A stretch of 64,000 nucleotides of DNA from Limnohabitans sp. MMS-10A-178 (GTDB lineage Bacteria > Pseudomonadota > Gammaproteobacteria > Burkholderiales > Burkholderiaceae_C): positions 1-64,000 of the forward strand of contig NZ_NERY01000003.1 in assembly GCF_003063375.1 (NCBI RefSeq), in the 5' to 3' direction. The position numbers and the translations under genes are program-made. Below, one piece after another: positions 27,450 through 35,736 of the stretch (within the stretch, counting starts at the first letter, position 1; the number at the start of each line of letters is the position of its first letter). The notes under the pieces were generated by a model that saw only the letters and a list, made by a program, of their open reading frames with translations, was not told where the DNA came from and did not search any database.

Positions 27450-29390
27450 ATGTTTGATTTTGTCCGCAATAACACGAAGATCATGATGGGCTTGTTGTTC
27501 TTGCTCATCATTCCTTCATTTGTTTTGTTTGGTCTTGAAGGCTACAGTCGTTTCGACGACAAAGGCATGGTGGTTGCCAAGGTTGACGGTCAAAAAATCA
27601 ACCAATCCGATTGGGATGCTGCGCACAAGAATGAAGTTGACCGCATTCGAGCCTCCATGCCTACGATCGATGTGAAACTGTTTGACACCCCTGAAGCCAA
27701 ATACGCCACGCTAGAACGAATGGTTCGCGATAAGGTGATTGCCGCCGCAGCACAAAAAATGCATTTGGTTGCCAGTGACCAACGTTTGGCCAAAGAACTT
27801 CAGCAAAGCCCAGCCATTGCGGCATTGCGCACCGCAGATGGCAAACTCGACATGGAGCGTTACAAGCAGTTGACTGCATCTCAGGGCATGACGCCTGAAA
27901 CGTTTGAAATGCAAGTGCGCGCAGATTTGTCTAACCGACAAGTAACTCAAGGCGTTCAAGCATCAGCTTATGCAACCACTGCCCAAACGCAAACAGCCTT
28001 GAACGCGTTTATGCAGCGTCGTGAAGTTCAAATTCTGAATTTTCCGGCCGCCGATTTTTTAAACAAAGTTTCAGCCTCCGATGCAGATCTGCAAGCCTTT
28101 TACGACAAAAACAAAGACAAATACCAGTCCACCGAAATGGCCGATATTGAATACATTGTCTTGGACATTGAAACTTTGCGTCAATCCGTCACCATCAACG
28201 AGCAAGACCTGAAGACTTACTATGAACAAAACTTGCAGCGTTTGTCTAGCAAGGAAGAACGACGCGCAAGTCACATTTTGATCACTGCCGCCAAAGATGC
28301 CCCCGAGGCAGAGAAAAAAGCAGCACGTGCCAAGGCTGAAGAGTTGCTCAAAGTGGTCAAGGCCAAACCTGCCAGCTTTGCAGATGTGGCTCGCAAAAAC
28401 TCCCAAGATCCAGGTTCTGCCGTAAGAGGGGGCGACTTGGACTTCTTTGCGCGGGGTGCCATGGTCAAGGTATTTGAAGATGCTGCCTTCAGCATGAAAA
28501 AATCAGACATCAGCGATTTGGTTGAGTCTGAATTTGGCTATCACATTATCCAACTCACCGACATCAAGGCACCTAAGGCCCAAAGCTTTGAGTCCCTGCG
28601 CCCCACTTTAGAAGCCGACTTGAAAAAGCAACAAGCCCAGCGCAAGTACGCAGAATTGGCCGAGACCTTTTCCAACATGGTTTACGAACAATCTGACAGT
28701 TTGAAGCCCGTGGCCGAGAAGCTCAAGCTCAACATTCAAAAGGCCAATCAAGTGGCGCGTCAGCCTGCCAACCCAGCGCAGGCCAAGGGTATCTTGAGCA
28801 ATCCTGCATTGTTGCAAGCCTTGTTCAACGAAGCCTCCTTGCAAAAGCAGCGCAACACCGAAGCCATTGAAGTAGCCCCTAGCACTTTGGTTTCTGCGCG
28901 GGTGGTTAAGCACCAACCTGCCGCCACATTGCCCTATGCCGAGGTGAAGGACTTTGTGAAACGCGCCTTCACGCAAGAGAAGGCGGCTGAATTGGCCAAG
29001 GCACAGGGCGAGCAACGCCTGGCTGCGCTCAAAGCCAAAACGGGCTCCGACGCACTGCCCAATGCCATTGTGATTTCTCGTGAAAATACACAAAGACAAT
29101 TGCCCCAAGTGGTGGATGCTGCATTGCGTGCAGACCCCAACAATTTGCCCTCAGTCAATGGCGTTGATTTGGGTGCCCAGGGCTTTGCCGTGGTACGTGT
29201 GACCAAGGTTTTTCCGCCAGAGCCAGAAAACAAAGCGCTCATGGCCCAGGCTCAACAACAATTTACGCAACTTTGGGGCACTGCAGAAACTCAGGCCTAC
29301 ATCGCCCAATTGAAAACCAAGCTGAAGGCTGAAATTTTGGTGCCTAAGCCCAGTGCGGCCAAGACCAAGTCTGAGGCGCAGGGGGCCTGA
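27450..29390 (+). CDS. ppiD: PpiD-like periplasmic folding chaperone/peptidyl-prolyl isomerase
   Basis: A 646-residue protein with a short cytoplasmic tail, one membrane anchor (about residues 12-31), a SurA-type N-terminal chaperone domain, a parvulin domain (RRASHILITAAKDAPEAEKK through GGDLDFFARGAMVKVFEDAAF and SEFGYHIIQLTD), and a C-terminal SurA-like part. This is the PpiD layout: an inner-membrane chaperone that meets proteins leaving the Sec channel. The ATG at 27450 starts directly at MFDFVRNN, the usual PpiD opening. Placement after hupB is the same as in many proteobacteria. Confidence 0.95.
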   Translation: MFDFVRNNTKIMMGLLFLLIIPSFVLFGLEGYSRFDDKGMVVAKVDGQKINQSDWDAAHKNEVDRIRASMPTIDVKLFDTPEAKYATLERMVRDKVIAAAAQKMHLVASDQRLAKELQQSPAIAALRTADGKLDMERYKQLTASQGMTPETFEMQVRADLSNRQVTQGVQASAYATTAQTQTALNAFMQRREVQILNFPAADFLNKVSASDADLQAFYDKNKDKYQSTEMADIEYIVLDIETLRQSVTINEQDLKTYYEQNLQRLSSKEERRASHILITAAKDAPEAEKKAARAKAEELLKVVKAKPASFADVARKNSQDPGSAVRGGDLDFFARGAMVKVFEDAAFSMKKSDISDLVESEFGYHIIQLTDIKAPKAQSFESLRPTLEADLKKQQAQRKYAELAETFSNMVYEQSDSLKPVAEKLKLNIQKANQVARQPANPAQAKGILSNPALLQALFNEASLQKQRNTEAIEVAPSTLVSARVVKHQPAATLPYAEVKDFVKRAFTQEKAAELAKAQGEQRLAALKAKTGSDALPNAIVISRENTQRQLPQVVDAALRADPNNLPSVNGVDLGAQGFAVVRVTKVFPPEPENKALMAQAQQQFTQLWGTAETQAYIAQLKTKLKAEILVPKPSAAKTKSEAQGA

Positions 29391-29426
29391 TACCGAAATA
29401 GATTCGGCTATAATTCCGCTTCTACG

Positions 29427-29502
29427 GTGGCTGTAGCTCAGTTGGTAGAGTCCAGGATTGTGATTCCTGTTGTCGTGGGTTCGAGCCCCATCAGCCACCC
29501 CA
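29427..29502 (+). tRNA. tRNA-His (anticodon GTG)
   Basis: A 76-nt tRNA with acceptor GTGGCTG / CAGCCAC, anticodon loop TTGTGAT (GTG) and T-loop GGTTCGAGCCC. The discriminator is C and CCA is encoded. A G at 29426 supplies the extra -1 residue of tRNA-His, pairing with the discriminator C. A promoter -10 (TATAAT at 29409-29414) precedes it. Confidence 0.97.
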
Positions 29503-29518
29503 TCTCATTCAAGCAATT

Positions 29519-29540
29519 AGCCCGGTCTTCCGGGCTTTTT
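29519..29540 (+). terminator. Rho-independent terminator after tRNA-His
   Basis: AGCCCGG / CCGGGCT stem with a TCTT loop followed by five T residues, 17 bases after the tRNA. Confidence 0.92.
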
Positions 29541-29658
29541 GCTAGTTGGTTCTGTCATCTTGTTTTGGAGAACCATGTTGAAGTCGGTCATGATGGAAAT
29601 TGAACGCCATGCGCCAGAGCTGTTTGAGCGCACCGAATAAAGAAATAAATCCAATCGA

Positions 29659-29973
29659 ATGTCAAACGATTTACTCAGCACAGATCAAGTTGAAGACTGC
29701 TTGAAAAACCTTCATCAATGGACTTGCAACTTCTCAGATTTGTACATCTCAAAGGTGTGGCGGTTTGAGAGTTATCAAACTGCCATTGCAATGCTGGTCA
29801 AAGTGAGTGAGTTGGCTGACCGCCAAAACCACCACCCCGAAATCACCTCTTCGTACACACAGGTTCGTATCAAGTTGTGGACCCACGATGCACAAGGCCT
29901 GACACGCAAAGACTTTGAGCTTGCAAAGGCGATTGATCAACTTGTCGAGCAAGAATTTTTACCAACGAAATGA
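29659..29973 (+). CDS. phhB: 4a-hydroxytetrahydrobiopterin dehydratase (pterin carbinolamine dehydratase)
   Basis: A 104-residue PCD/DCoH family protein. The active-site motif appears as ADRQNHHPEI, with the conserved His-His-Pro. PCDs recycle the pterin cofactor of aromatic amino acid hydroxylases and have a moonlighting role in molybdopterin metabolism. No phenylalanine hydroxylase lies nearby. The stop overlaps the start of an S9 peptidase (ATGA). Confidence 0.92.
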   Translation: MSNDLLSTDQVEDCLKNLHQWTCNFSDLYISKVWRFESYQTAIAMLVKVSELADRQNHHPEITSSYTQVRIKLWTHDAQGLTRKDFELAKAIDQLVEQEFLPTK

Positions 29974-32114
29974 AGGACATCCTAGAAATGGCTGCGCTAG
30001 ATTCCAAATCCAAATCCAAATCTATCTCCAAAAGCAAAACCAAAACTTCAGCCAAGCAACTCACCGTTGAGTTGATGTGGCAACTTCAGCGTCTGGGTGC
30101 TCCAAGCATCAGTCCAGATGGGGCGCAGGTGGTGTGTGCTGTGGCGCAACCCTCCGTCAAGGAAAACACCATTCAAAGCGCCATTTGGTTGCTCTCCACT
30201 TTAGGCGGAGAGCCAAGACAACTCACGCAATGTGGCGACAAAGACGGTCGCCCACAGTTTTCTCCCCAAGGAGATTGGGTGGCATTTGTGGCCAAGCGCG
30301 AGCAAAATGGCAAGAAGGACGACGAGCCCCAGCTCTACCTCATTCCGCCAGATGGTGGTGAAGCCAAACGCGCAGGCGAGGTTGCCACCGGCGTGGTCGA
30401 CTTCAAATGGTTTCCCGATGGCAAGCGCATTGCCTTCATCACTTGGGCTTGGCCCAAGTTGAAGGGCACCTCCGCACAAGCTGAAAAACTCAAAGAAACC
30501 AAAGCCCGCAAAGACAGCGCCTATGCCACCGAAGATGCGGTCTACCGGCATTGGGATCACAACTTGCCCATGGGGCGTGTGCCGCATTTGTGCATCATGG
30601 ATATTGCAACGGGCGCAGTGGTCGACTTGCTCGAGGGCACAGACTACGAGCTGCCGCGCCGCGAACCCAGTGCCAATGAGTTTGACATTTCGCCAGATGG
30701 TCAAAAAATCACTTTTGTGTTTGACCCAGACAGGGCGCAAAATGCAGCCCCCCGCATGGCTTTGGCAGAAATTGAACTCAAGGGGTCTAAGCCAAAGGCT
30801 ATTCGCGAGCTGGTGAAAAACAAAGCATGGGATTTGTCGGGTCCTGCCTACAGTCCCACGGGTCAGCAATTGGCATTTTTGGCCTCACACCAAGCGATCA
30901 AGCATACACAGCCCAATCATTTGGCTTTGCTTGAACTCAAGGCATCAGGTGCCGCGGGCCAGAAATCTGCTGCTTGGAAAGCCATCAGCGCCAAGTGGGA
31001 TCGTGAGCCACAAATGCCCCTCAAGTGGAGCGAAGATGGCGCGGCCTTGTTGTGCAAAGCCGAGGACAAAGGGCGTCAGCATGTTTGGCGTTTTGACATT
31101 GCCAAACAGACGCCAAGCATCGTCGCTGAAGGCGGCACAGTGCACGCCTTTGATGAAGCTGCAGGCCAACTCGTCACCTTGACCGATCGGGCCGTTCACC
31201 CAGGTCGTCTGCATGTTTTGAGAGTCGATGAATCGGGTCAAATTGAATCGGCAGCACTCAAACGCATTGAACATTTCAACGACGATTTGCTGGCGGGTGT
31301 GGCCTTGGGCCAAACCGAAGAGCATTGGTTCAAAGGCGCGCAAGGCGATGATGTCCAGGTGTGGTTGCATTTCCCGCCAGGTTTTACCAAGGACCAAAAG
31401 TATCCGTTGCTGCACACCATTCATGGCGGGCCTCATACCGGCCCAGGCGATGTCTGGCACTGGCGTTGGAACTACCATGTGTTTGCAGCCCAAGGCTACG
31501 TGGTGGCCAATGTCAACTACCACGGCTCTTCTGGTTTTGGTTTGAAGTTTCTCGATTCCATCACGCACCAATGGGGTCAGTTGGAGTTGCAAGACATGGA
31601 AGCCAGCACAGATTGGCTGCGCAAAAAACCTTGGATTGCCAAAGACCGTGTGTTTGCCACAGGCGGAAGCTACGGTGGTTACATGGTGGCTTGGATGAAT
31701 GCGCATGTGAAGCCAGGCCGTTATCAGGCCTATGTGTGCCATGCAGGCTGCTTTGACTGGGTGGGCATGTTCTCCGACGATGCCTACGGATGGCACGCGC
31801 AAGAATTGGGCGGCTGGTATTGGAACGACATCAAGAAGGTGCACGCCCAAAGCCCGCATGCCTATGCCGCCACCATGCAAACCCCCACGCTGGTCATTCA
31901 TGGCGCCAAAGACTACCGTGTGCCAGACGCTCAAGGCCTGGCTTACTACAACACCCTCAAAGCCAAGGGTGTGGATGCGCGCCTACTTTGGTACCCCGAC
32001 GAAAATCATTGGATCTTGAAGCCAGCCAACAACGTGATTTGGTACCACGAGTTTTTTGACTGGATCAAGCGCTACGACCCTGCTTTTAAAAAGAAACAGC
32101 AAAGGCTCAGTTGA
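29970..32114 (+). CDS. S9-family prolyl oligopeptidase-like serine peptidase
   Basis: A 714-residue protein with an N-terminal WD40-like beta-propeller and a C-terminal alpha/beta hydrolase. The catalytic triad is visible as Ser567 in GGSYGGYM, Asp648 in HGAKDYRV and His680 in DENHWI. This wording fits the acylaminoacyl-peptidase/dipeptidyl-peptidase branch. No signal peptide is evident, so it is probably cytoplasmic. The N terminus is a Ser/Lys repeat stretch encoded in part by TCCAAA hexamers. The ATG at 29970 overlaps phhB; the ATG at 29988 is an alternative. Its 3' end overlaps the convergent oxidoreductase by 8 bases. Confidence 0.92.
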   Translation: MKDILEMAALDSKSKSKSISKSKTKTSAKQLTVELMWQLQRLGAPSISPDGAQVVCAVAQPSVKENTIQSAIWLLSTLGGEPRQLTQCGDKDGRPQFSPQGDWVAFVAKREQNGKKDDEPQLYLIPPDGGEAKRAGEVATGVVDFKWFPDGKRIAFITWAWPKLKGTSAQAEKLKETKARKDSAYATEDAVYRHWDHNLPMGRVPHLCIMDIATGAVVDLLEGTDYELPRREPSANEFDISPDGQKITFVFDPDRAQNAAPRMALAEIELKGSKPKAIRELVKNKAWDLSGPAYSPTGQQLAFLASHQAIKHTQPNHLALLELKASGAAGQKSAAWKAISAKWDREPQMPLKWSEDGAALLCKAEDKGRQHVWRFDIAKQTPSIVAEGGTVHAFDEAAGQLVTLTDRAVHPGRLHVLRVDESGQIESAALKRIEHFNDDLLAGVALGQTEEHWFKGAQGDDVQVWLHFPPGFTKDQKYPLLHTIHGGPHTGPGDVWHWRWNYHVFAAQGYVVANVNYHGSSGFGLKFLDSITHQWGQLELQDMEASTDWLRKKPWIAKDRVFATGGSYGGYMVAWMNAHVKPGRYQAYVCHAGCFDWVGMFSDDAYGWHAQELGGWYWNDIKKVHAQSPHAYAATMQTPTLVIHGAKDYRVPDAQGLAYYNTLKAKGVDARLLWYPDENHWILKPANNVIWYHEFFDWIKRYDPAFKKKQQRLS
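30003..30020 (+). repeat. Hexanucleotide repeat (TCCAAA)x3 in S9 peptidase 5' end
   Basis: Three perfect TCCAAA units followed by a degenerate continuation encode the Ser-Lys stretch near the N terminus. Unit gain or loss would keep the frame. Confidence 0.75.
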
Positions 32115-33096
32115 CCATCACCAGCTTGCCCATGACGCCTCTTGACCCCATGTGCGCATAAGCCGCCTTGAGCTCGCTCATGGGCATGGTGCGGTCAATG
32201 ACGGGTTTGACCTTGCCCTGTGCATACCAAGAGGCCAGCTCGGCCATCATGGCGGCGTTGGCTTTGGGCTCGCGTCTTGAAAAGTCGCCCCAGAATACGC
32301 CCACAATGGAGGCGCCTTTGAGCAAAGCCAAGTTGAAGGGCAGGGCGGGAATAGGGCCTGCAGCAAAGCCAACCACCAAGTACCGACCGCGCCATGCAAT
32401 GGAGCGGAACGCTGGCTCGGCAAAGTCGCCACCCACGGGGTCGTAAATCACGTCGGGCCCTTTGCCTTCGGTCATGGCCTTCAATGCCTCACGCATGTTT
32501 TGCGTGGTGTAGTTGATGGTTTCATCGGCGCCCAAAGATTTGCACAGGGCGCATTTTTCGTCGGTGGAGGCGGCTGCAATGACGCGAGCGCCTGCAGCCT
32601 TGGCAATTTGAATGGCCGCCGTGCCCACGCCACCGGCAGCGCCCAACACCAGCACAGTTTCGCCTGCTTTCAAAGCCGCCCGATCGATGAGGGCGTGGTG
32701 CGATGTGGCATAGATCATGATGAAGGCTGCCGCATCGACAGCGGGAAAGCCGGGCGGCAATGGCATGCACAATTTGGCAGGTGCCAGGGTGTGGGTGCCA
32801 AAGCCCCCTGTGCCCGACAAACAGGCCACCGATTGGCCCACTTGAAGGTGCGTCACACCTTCGCCCACGGCCTCAATGACACCTGCGTATTCCGAGCCTG
32901 GCACGAAGGGCAGGTCGGGTTTCATTTGGTATTTGTTTTGAACAATGAGCAAGTCGGGAAAGTTCAAACTGGCGGCCTCAATTCGAATCAAGACCTGGCC
33001 TGCTTGAGGCGCAGGTGTGGGCATTTCTTTCCAAGTTAAAGCATCAACACCGACGGGGTTTTCGCAAAGCCAAGCGTGCACAGAAATTCTCCTCAA
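32107..33096 (-). CDS. Zinc-free medium-chain NADPH:quinone oxidoreductase family protein
   Basis: A 329-residue MDR-superfamily enzyme. It has the GroES-like N-terminal region with PGSEYAGVIEAVGEGV and the NADPH-binding GAAGGVGTAAIQIAKAAGA. Absence of the structural zinc Cys cluster places it with quinone oxidoreductases/enoyl reductases. The substrate is not evident. It is transcribed alone, toward the S9 peptidase, with which it overlaps by 8 bases, and divergently from surE. Confidence 0.92.
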   Translation of the reverse strand: MRRISVHAWLCENPVGVDALTWKEMPTPAPQAGQVLIRIEAASLNFPDLLIVQNKYQMKPDLPFVPGSEYAGVIEAVGEGVTHLQVGQSVACLSGTGGFGTHTLAPAKLCMPLPPGFPAVDAAAFIMIYATSHHALIDRAALKAGETVLVLGAAGGVGTAAIQIAKAAGARVIAAASTDEKCALCKSLGADETINYTTQNMREALKAMTEGKGPDVIYDPVGGDFAEPAFRSIAWRGRYLVVGFAAGPIPALPFNLALLKGASIVGVFWGDFSRREPKANAAMMAELASWYAQGKVKPVIDRTMPMSELKAAYAHMGSRGVMGKLVMVN

Positions 33097-33183
33097 AAAT
33101 CATTCAATGGATTGAATATAAAGGGCAATTTAGACATTGGGATGTCTCGGTAGCGACCTACAATTGAGACCAAGGACCCACCC

Positions 33184-33948
33184 ATGAAAATACTCATTTC
33201 CAACGACGATGGCTACCGCGCTGAGGGCATTGTGGCGCTTTACCACGCCCTGAAGCAAGTGGCCGAAGTGGAAGTGGTTGCGCCCGAGCACAACAACAGC
33301 GCCAAGTCCAATGCCCTCACGCTGCATTCCCCCCTGTATGTGCGGCACGGTGAAAACGGCTTTCGCTATGTCAACGGCACACCCGCCGACTGTGTGCACA
33401 TCGCCCTTACGGGCCTTTTGGGATATCGCCCCGACTTGGTGGTGTCGGGCATCAACAATGGCGCCAACATGGGCGATGACACCTTGTACTCTGGCACTGT
33501 GGGTGCTGCTATGGAAGGCTATTTGTTTGGCATTCCCGCGCTGGCTTTTTCTCAAACAGAAAAGGGTTGGGCCCATTTAGATCAAGCCGCAGAGTTTGCC
33601 AAAAACATGGTCGCTCAATTTGCAGAGGCCCAGCTCATTGGCAAATCGCCTTGGTTGTTGAATGTCAACATCCCCAATGCTCAGGCTCAATGGAAAAACG
33701 CCAAGTTGTGTCGCCTTGGCCGACGTCATGCTGCCGAACCTGTCATTACCCAGCTAAGCCCCCGGGGTGAAACCATGTATTGGATTGGCAATGCAGGTGA
33801 GGCCATGGACGATGGCGAAGGCACCGATTTTCACGCCGCCAAAAATGGCCATGTCACCATCACACCTTTGAAGGTCGACCTCACCGACCATGACAATGCG
33901 GGTTTCTGGACACAAAATTTGTCCAAGCTCAAAGTTTGGGAGGGCTGA
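33184..33948 (+). CDS. surE: 5'/3'-nucleotidase SurE
   Basis: A 254-residue metal-dependent nucleoside monophosphate phosphatase. The metal-binding SNDDGYRAEGI at the N terminus, AP-E-H-NNSAKSNALT, YVNGTPADCV, and VSGINNGANMGDDTLYSGTVGAA are all standard for SurE. It starts the surE-pcm-nlpD string typical of beta- and gammaproteobacteria, a survival-related cluster, and its TGA overlaps the pcm ATG by one base. Confidence 0.97.
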   Translation: MKILISNDDGYRAEGIVALYHALKQVAEVEVVAPEHNNSAKSNALTLHSPLYVRHGENGFRYVNGTPADCVHIALTGLLGYRPDLVVSGINNGANMGDDTLYSGTVGAAMEGYLFGIPALAFSQTEKGWAHLDQAAEFAKNMVAQFAEAQLIGKSPWLLNVNIPNAQAQWKNAKLCRLGRRHAAEPVITQLSPRGETMYWIGNAGEAMDDGEGTDFHAAKNGHVTITPLKVDLTDHDNAGFWTQNLSKLKVWEG

Positions 33949-34760
33949 TGGCGCAGCGCCCTGGTTTTCCCGTCAAGCTCAATAGCCAAGCGAAGGCTGC
34001 GCCTGTCAAAGCGCCTATTAAAGCGCCTGCCAAAGCCCCTTTAAAGGCGCCTTTAAATGGGCCTTCAAAAGCACCTGCGGCAAAAATGCCAGCTTCCTCC
34101 AACCCGCAAGGCTTGGGACTAGATTCCAGTGCGGTGCGATTGCGCATGGTGCAAAAGTTGGCTGCCCAAGGTTTGAAAGATCCCATGGTGCTTCAAGCCA
34201 TGGGCAGCGTTGAGCGGCATCGCTTTGTCGAAAGCGCCTTGGTCAATCAGGCCTACGAAGACACCAGTTTGCCCATCGGATTGGGGCAAACCATTTCCAA
34301 GCCCAATGTGGTGGCGCGCATGATTGAGTTGTTGCGCGAAGGCGCACAGGGCAAGCTAGGGCGTGTGCTTGAAATTGGCACGGGCTGTGGCTACCAGGCC
34401 GCCGTATTGAGCCATGTGGCCACCGAGGTTTACAGCATTGAGCGCCTCAAGGGCTTGCATGAAAAAGCCCGCGCCAATCTGCGTCATTTTCGGTTGGCCA
34501 ATGTGCACTTGCTGTTTGGAGATGGCATGCTGGGCTACCCCAAAGGCGCCCCCTATGCTGCCATTATTTCTGCCGCAGGGGGTGAAACACTGCCGCAGGC
34601 ATGGCTAGATCAATTGGCCTTAGGCGGTCGCTTGGTGGCGCCCACTGTGACGGCCAATGGCCAGCAAGCGCTAATGGTGGTTGACAAAACAGACCAAGGG
34701 TTTAAACAAAGCGTTTTGGAAGCGGTTCATTTTGTCCCTCTAAAATCGGGTATCTCCTGA
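33948..34760 (+). CDS. pcm: Protein-L-isoaspartate O-methyltransferase with repetitive N-terminal extension
   Basis: A 270-residue SAM-dependent enzyme that methylates isoaspartyl residues in damaged proteins so that they can be repaired. The catalytic part starts at about residue 60 and includes ALVNQAYEDTSLPIGLGQTI, the SAM motif VLEIGTGCGYQAAVL, and AIISAAGGETLPQAWL. It is preceded by a Lys/Ala/Pro-rich extension built from about six A-P-x-K units, which is absent from standard Pcm (about 210 residues). The ATG at 33948 overlaps the surE stop (TGATG). The tail is soluble in character, without a signal peptide. Confidence 0.94.
   Translation: MAQRPGFPVKLNSQAKAAPVKAPIKAPAKAPLKAPLNGPSKAPAAKMPASSNPQGLGLDSSAVRLRMVQKLAAQGLKDPMVLQAMGSVERHRFVESALVNQAYEDTSLPIGLGQTISKPNVVARMIELLREGAQGKLGRVLEIGTGCGYQAAVLSHVATEVYSIERLKGLHEKARANLRHFRLANVHLLFGDGMLGYPKGAPYAAIISAAGGETLPQAWLDQLALGGRLVAPTVTANGQQALMVVDKTDQGFKQSVLEAVHFVPLKSGIS
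33999..34070 (+). repeat. 12-bp in-frame tandem repeat in pcm
   Basis: Six degenerate 12-base units of the form GCGCCTNNNAAA encode APVK, APIK, APAK, APLK, APLN and GPSK. The third bases differ, so the array is old enough to have drifted or is under selection at protein level. Confidence 0.88.
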
Positions 34761-34770
34761 AGGATTTTGA

Positions 34771-35736
34771 ATGACATTGTTGAAAAACCGTCAGAGCTTG
34801 GCAGCCATCTGTGTGCTGGCAGTTTGCGTCTTGGCGGCTTGCTCAAGCCGGCCGCGCGGGCCTATTCCCATAGAAGATCGGGTGGCGGCTCCTAGCTCAT
34901 CGCGCTCCAGCCAAAATACGCAGCCCCAAGCAGCCAAAACACCTCCCACCAAAGCTCCTATGGCCAACTCGCCGGTTGCCAGCGCACCAGTGGCCACCAG
35001 CTCACCTGTTTCCATGGGCGCTTCTTCTTTGCCTGGTTCAGAAAACGCTGGCAAGCCAGGTTTCTACAGCGTGCGTCCTGGCGATACGCTCACCAAAATT
35101 GCCTTAGACCATGGCCAATCTTGGCGTGACATTGCCAGGTGGAACGGCATAGACAATCCCAATCTCATTGAGGTTGATCAGGTGCTGCGTGTTGCGCCGC
35201 CTGCGCAAGAAGCAGCGGCCCCCCGGCCCAGCAAAGCTGTTGTAGCCCAAGGCCAGATGCCAGCAACAGTCACGCCGCCTTCAGCCAACGCCAGCGTGCC
35301 TGCAGCATCGGCAGCATCGCCTGCATCTTCAGCATCTTCAAGCTCTCAAACCATCGTGAACGATGAGGGCTTGGCTTTCGCATGGCCTCACCCTGGCCCA
35401 GTGTTGGCCGGTTTTGATGAAGCCAAAAACAAGGGTCTCGATTTTGCGGGCAAGGCGGGCGACCCCGTACTGGCCTCTGCCGATGGCAAAGTGGTCTATG
35501 CAGGTTCAGGCCTTAGGGGTTATGGCAATTTGGTCATCATCAAGCACAACAACACCTTCCTCACGGCCTACGCGCACAACCAAGCCCTGTTGGTCAAAGA
35601 AGACCAACAAGTGACCAAAGGTCAGCGCATCGCCGAGATGGGCAGCACGGACGCCGATCGAGTGAAGTTGCATTTTGAAATTCGCAGGCAAGGCAAACCA
35701 GTCGATCCCGCCAAACTGTTACCCGCCCGGCCATGA
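34771..35736 (+). CDS. nlpD: NlpD-like lipoprotein: LysM plus M23 (LytM) domain amidase activator
   Basis: A 321-residue outer-membrane lipoprotein (lipobox LAAC at about residues 21-24). A Pro/Ser/Ala-rich linker is followed by a LysM domain ([21 protein letters not shown]), a second low-complexity linker and a C-terminal M23 domain ([40 protein letters not shown], in two stretches). The first metal His is absent (Leu-Asp in place of His-x3-Asp), as in catalytically inactive NlpD/EnvC regulators of amidases, so an activating role in cell separation is likely. rpoS, usually next, is not here. Confidence 0.92.
   Translation: MTLLKNRQSLAAICVLAVCVLAACSSRPRGPIPIEDRVAAPSSSRSSQNTQPQAAKTPPTKAPMANSPVASAPVATSSPVSMGASSLPGSENAGKPGFYSVRPGDTLTKIALDHGQSWRDIARWNGIDNPNLIEVDQVLRVAPPAQEAAAPRPSKAVVAQGQMPATVTPPSANASVPAASAASPASSASSSSQTIVNDEGLAFAWPHPGPVLAGFDEAKNKGLDFAGKAGDPVLASADGKVVYAGSGLRGYGNLVIIKHNNTFLTAYAHNQALLVKEDQQVTKGQRIAEMGSTDADRVKLHFEIRRQGKPVDPAKLLPARP
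35302..35337 (+). repeat. 9-bp imperfect tandem repeat in nlpD linker
   Basis: Four imperfect 9-base units (GCAGCATCG twice, then CCTGCATCT and TCAGCATCT) encode the Ala/Ser linker between LysM and M23 domains. Confidence 0.65.

Noticed and set aside
29575-29640. 21-codon ORF with GGAG before its ATG, between tRNA-His and phhB
   Set aside because: Too short to support as a gene without conservation data. It may be a leader peptide or chance.
30945-31934. 329-codon open frame on the minus strand inside the S9 peptidase gene
   Set aside because: Antisense to the catalytic domain with an intact triad; no family wording in the translation.
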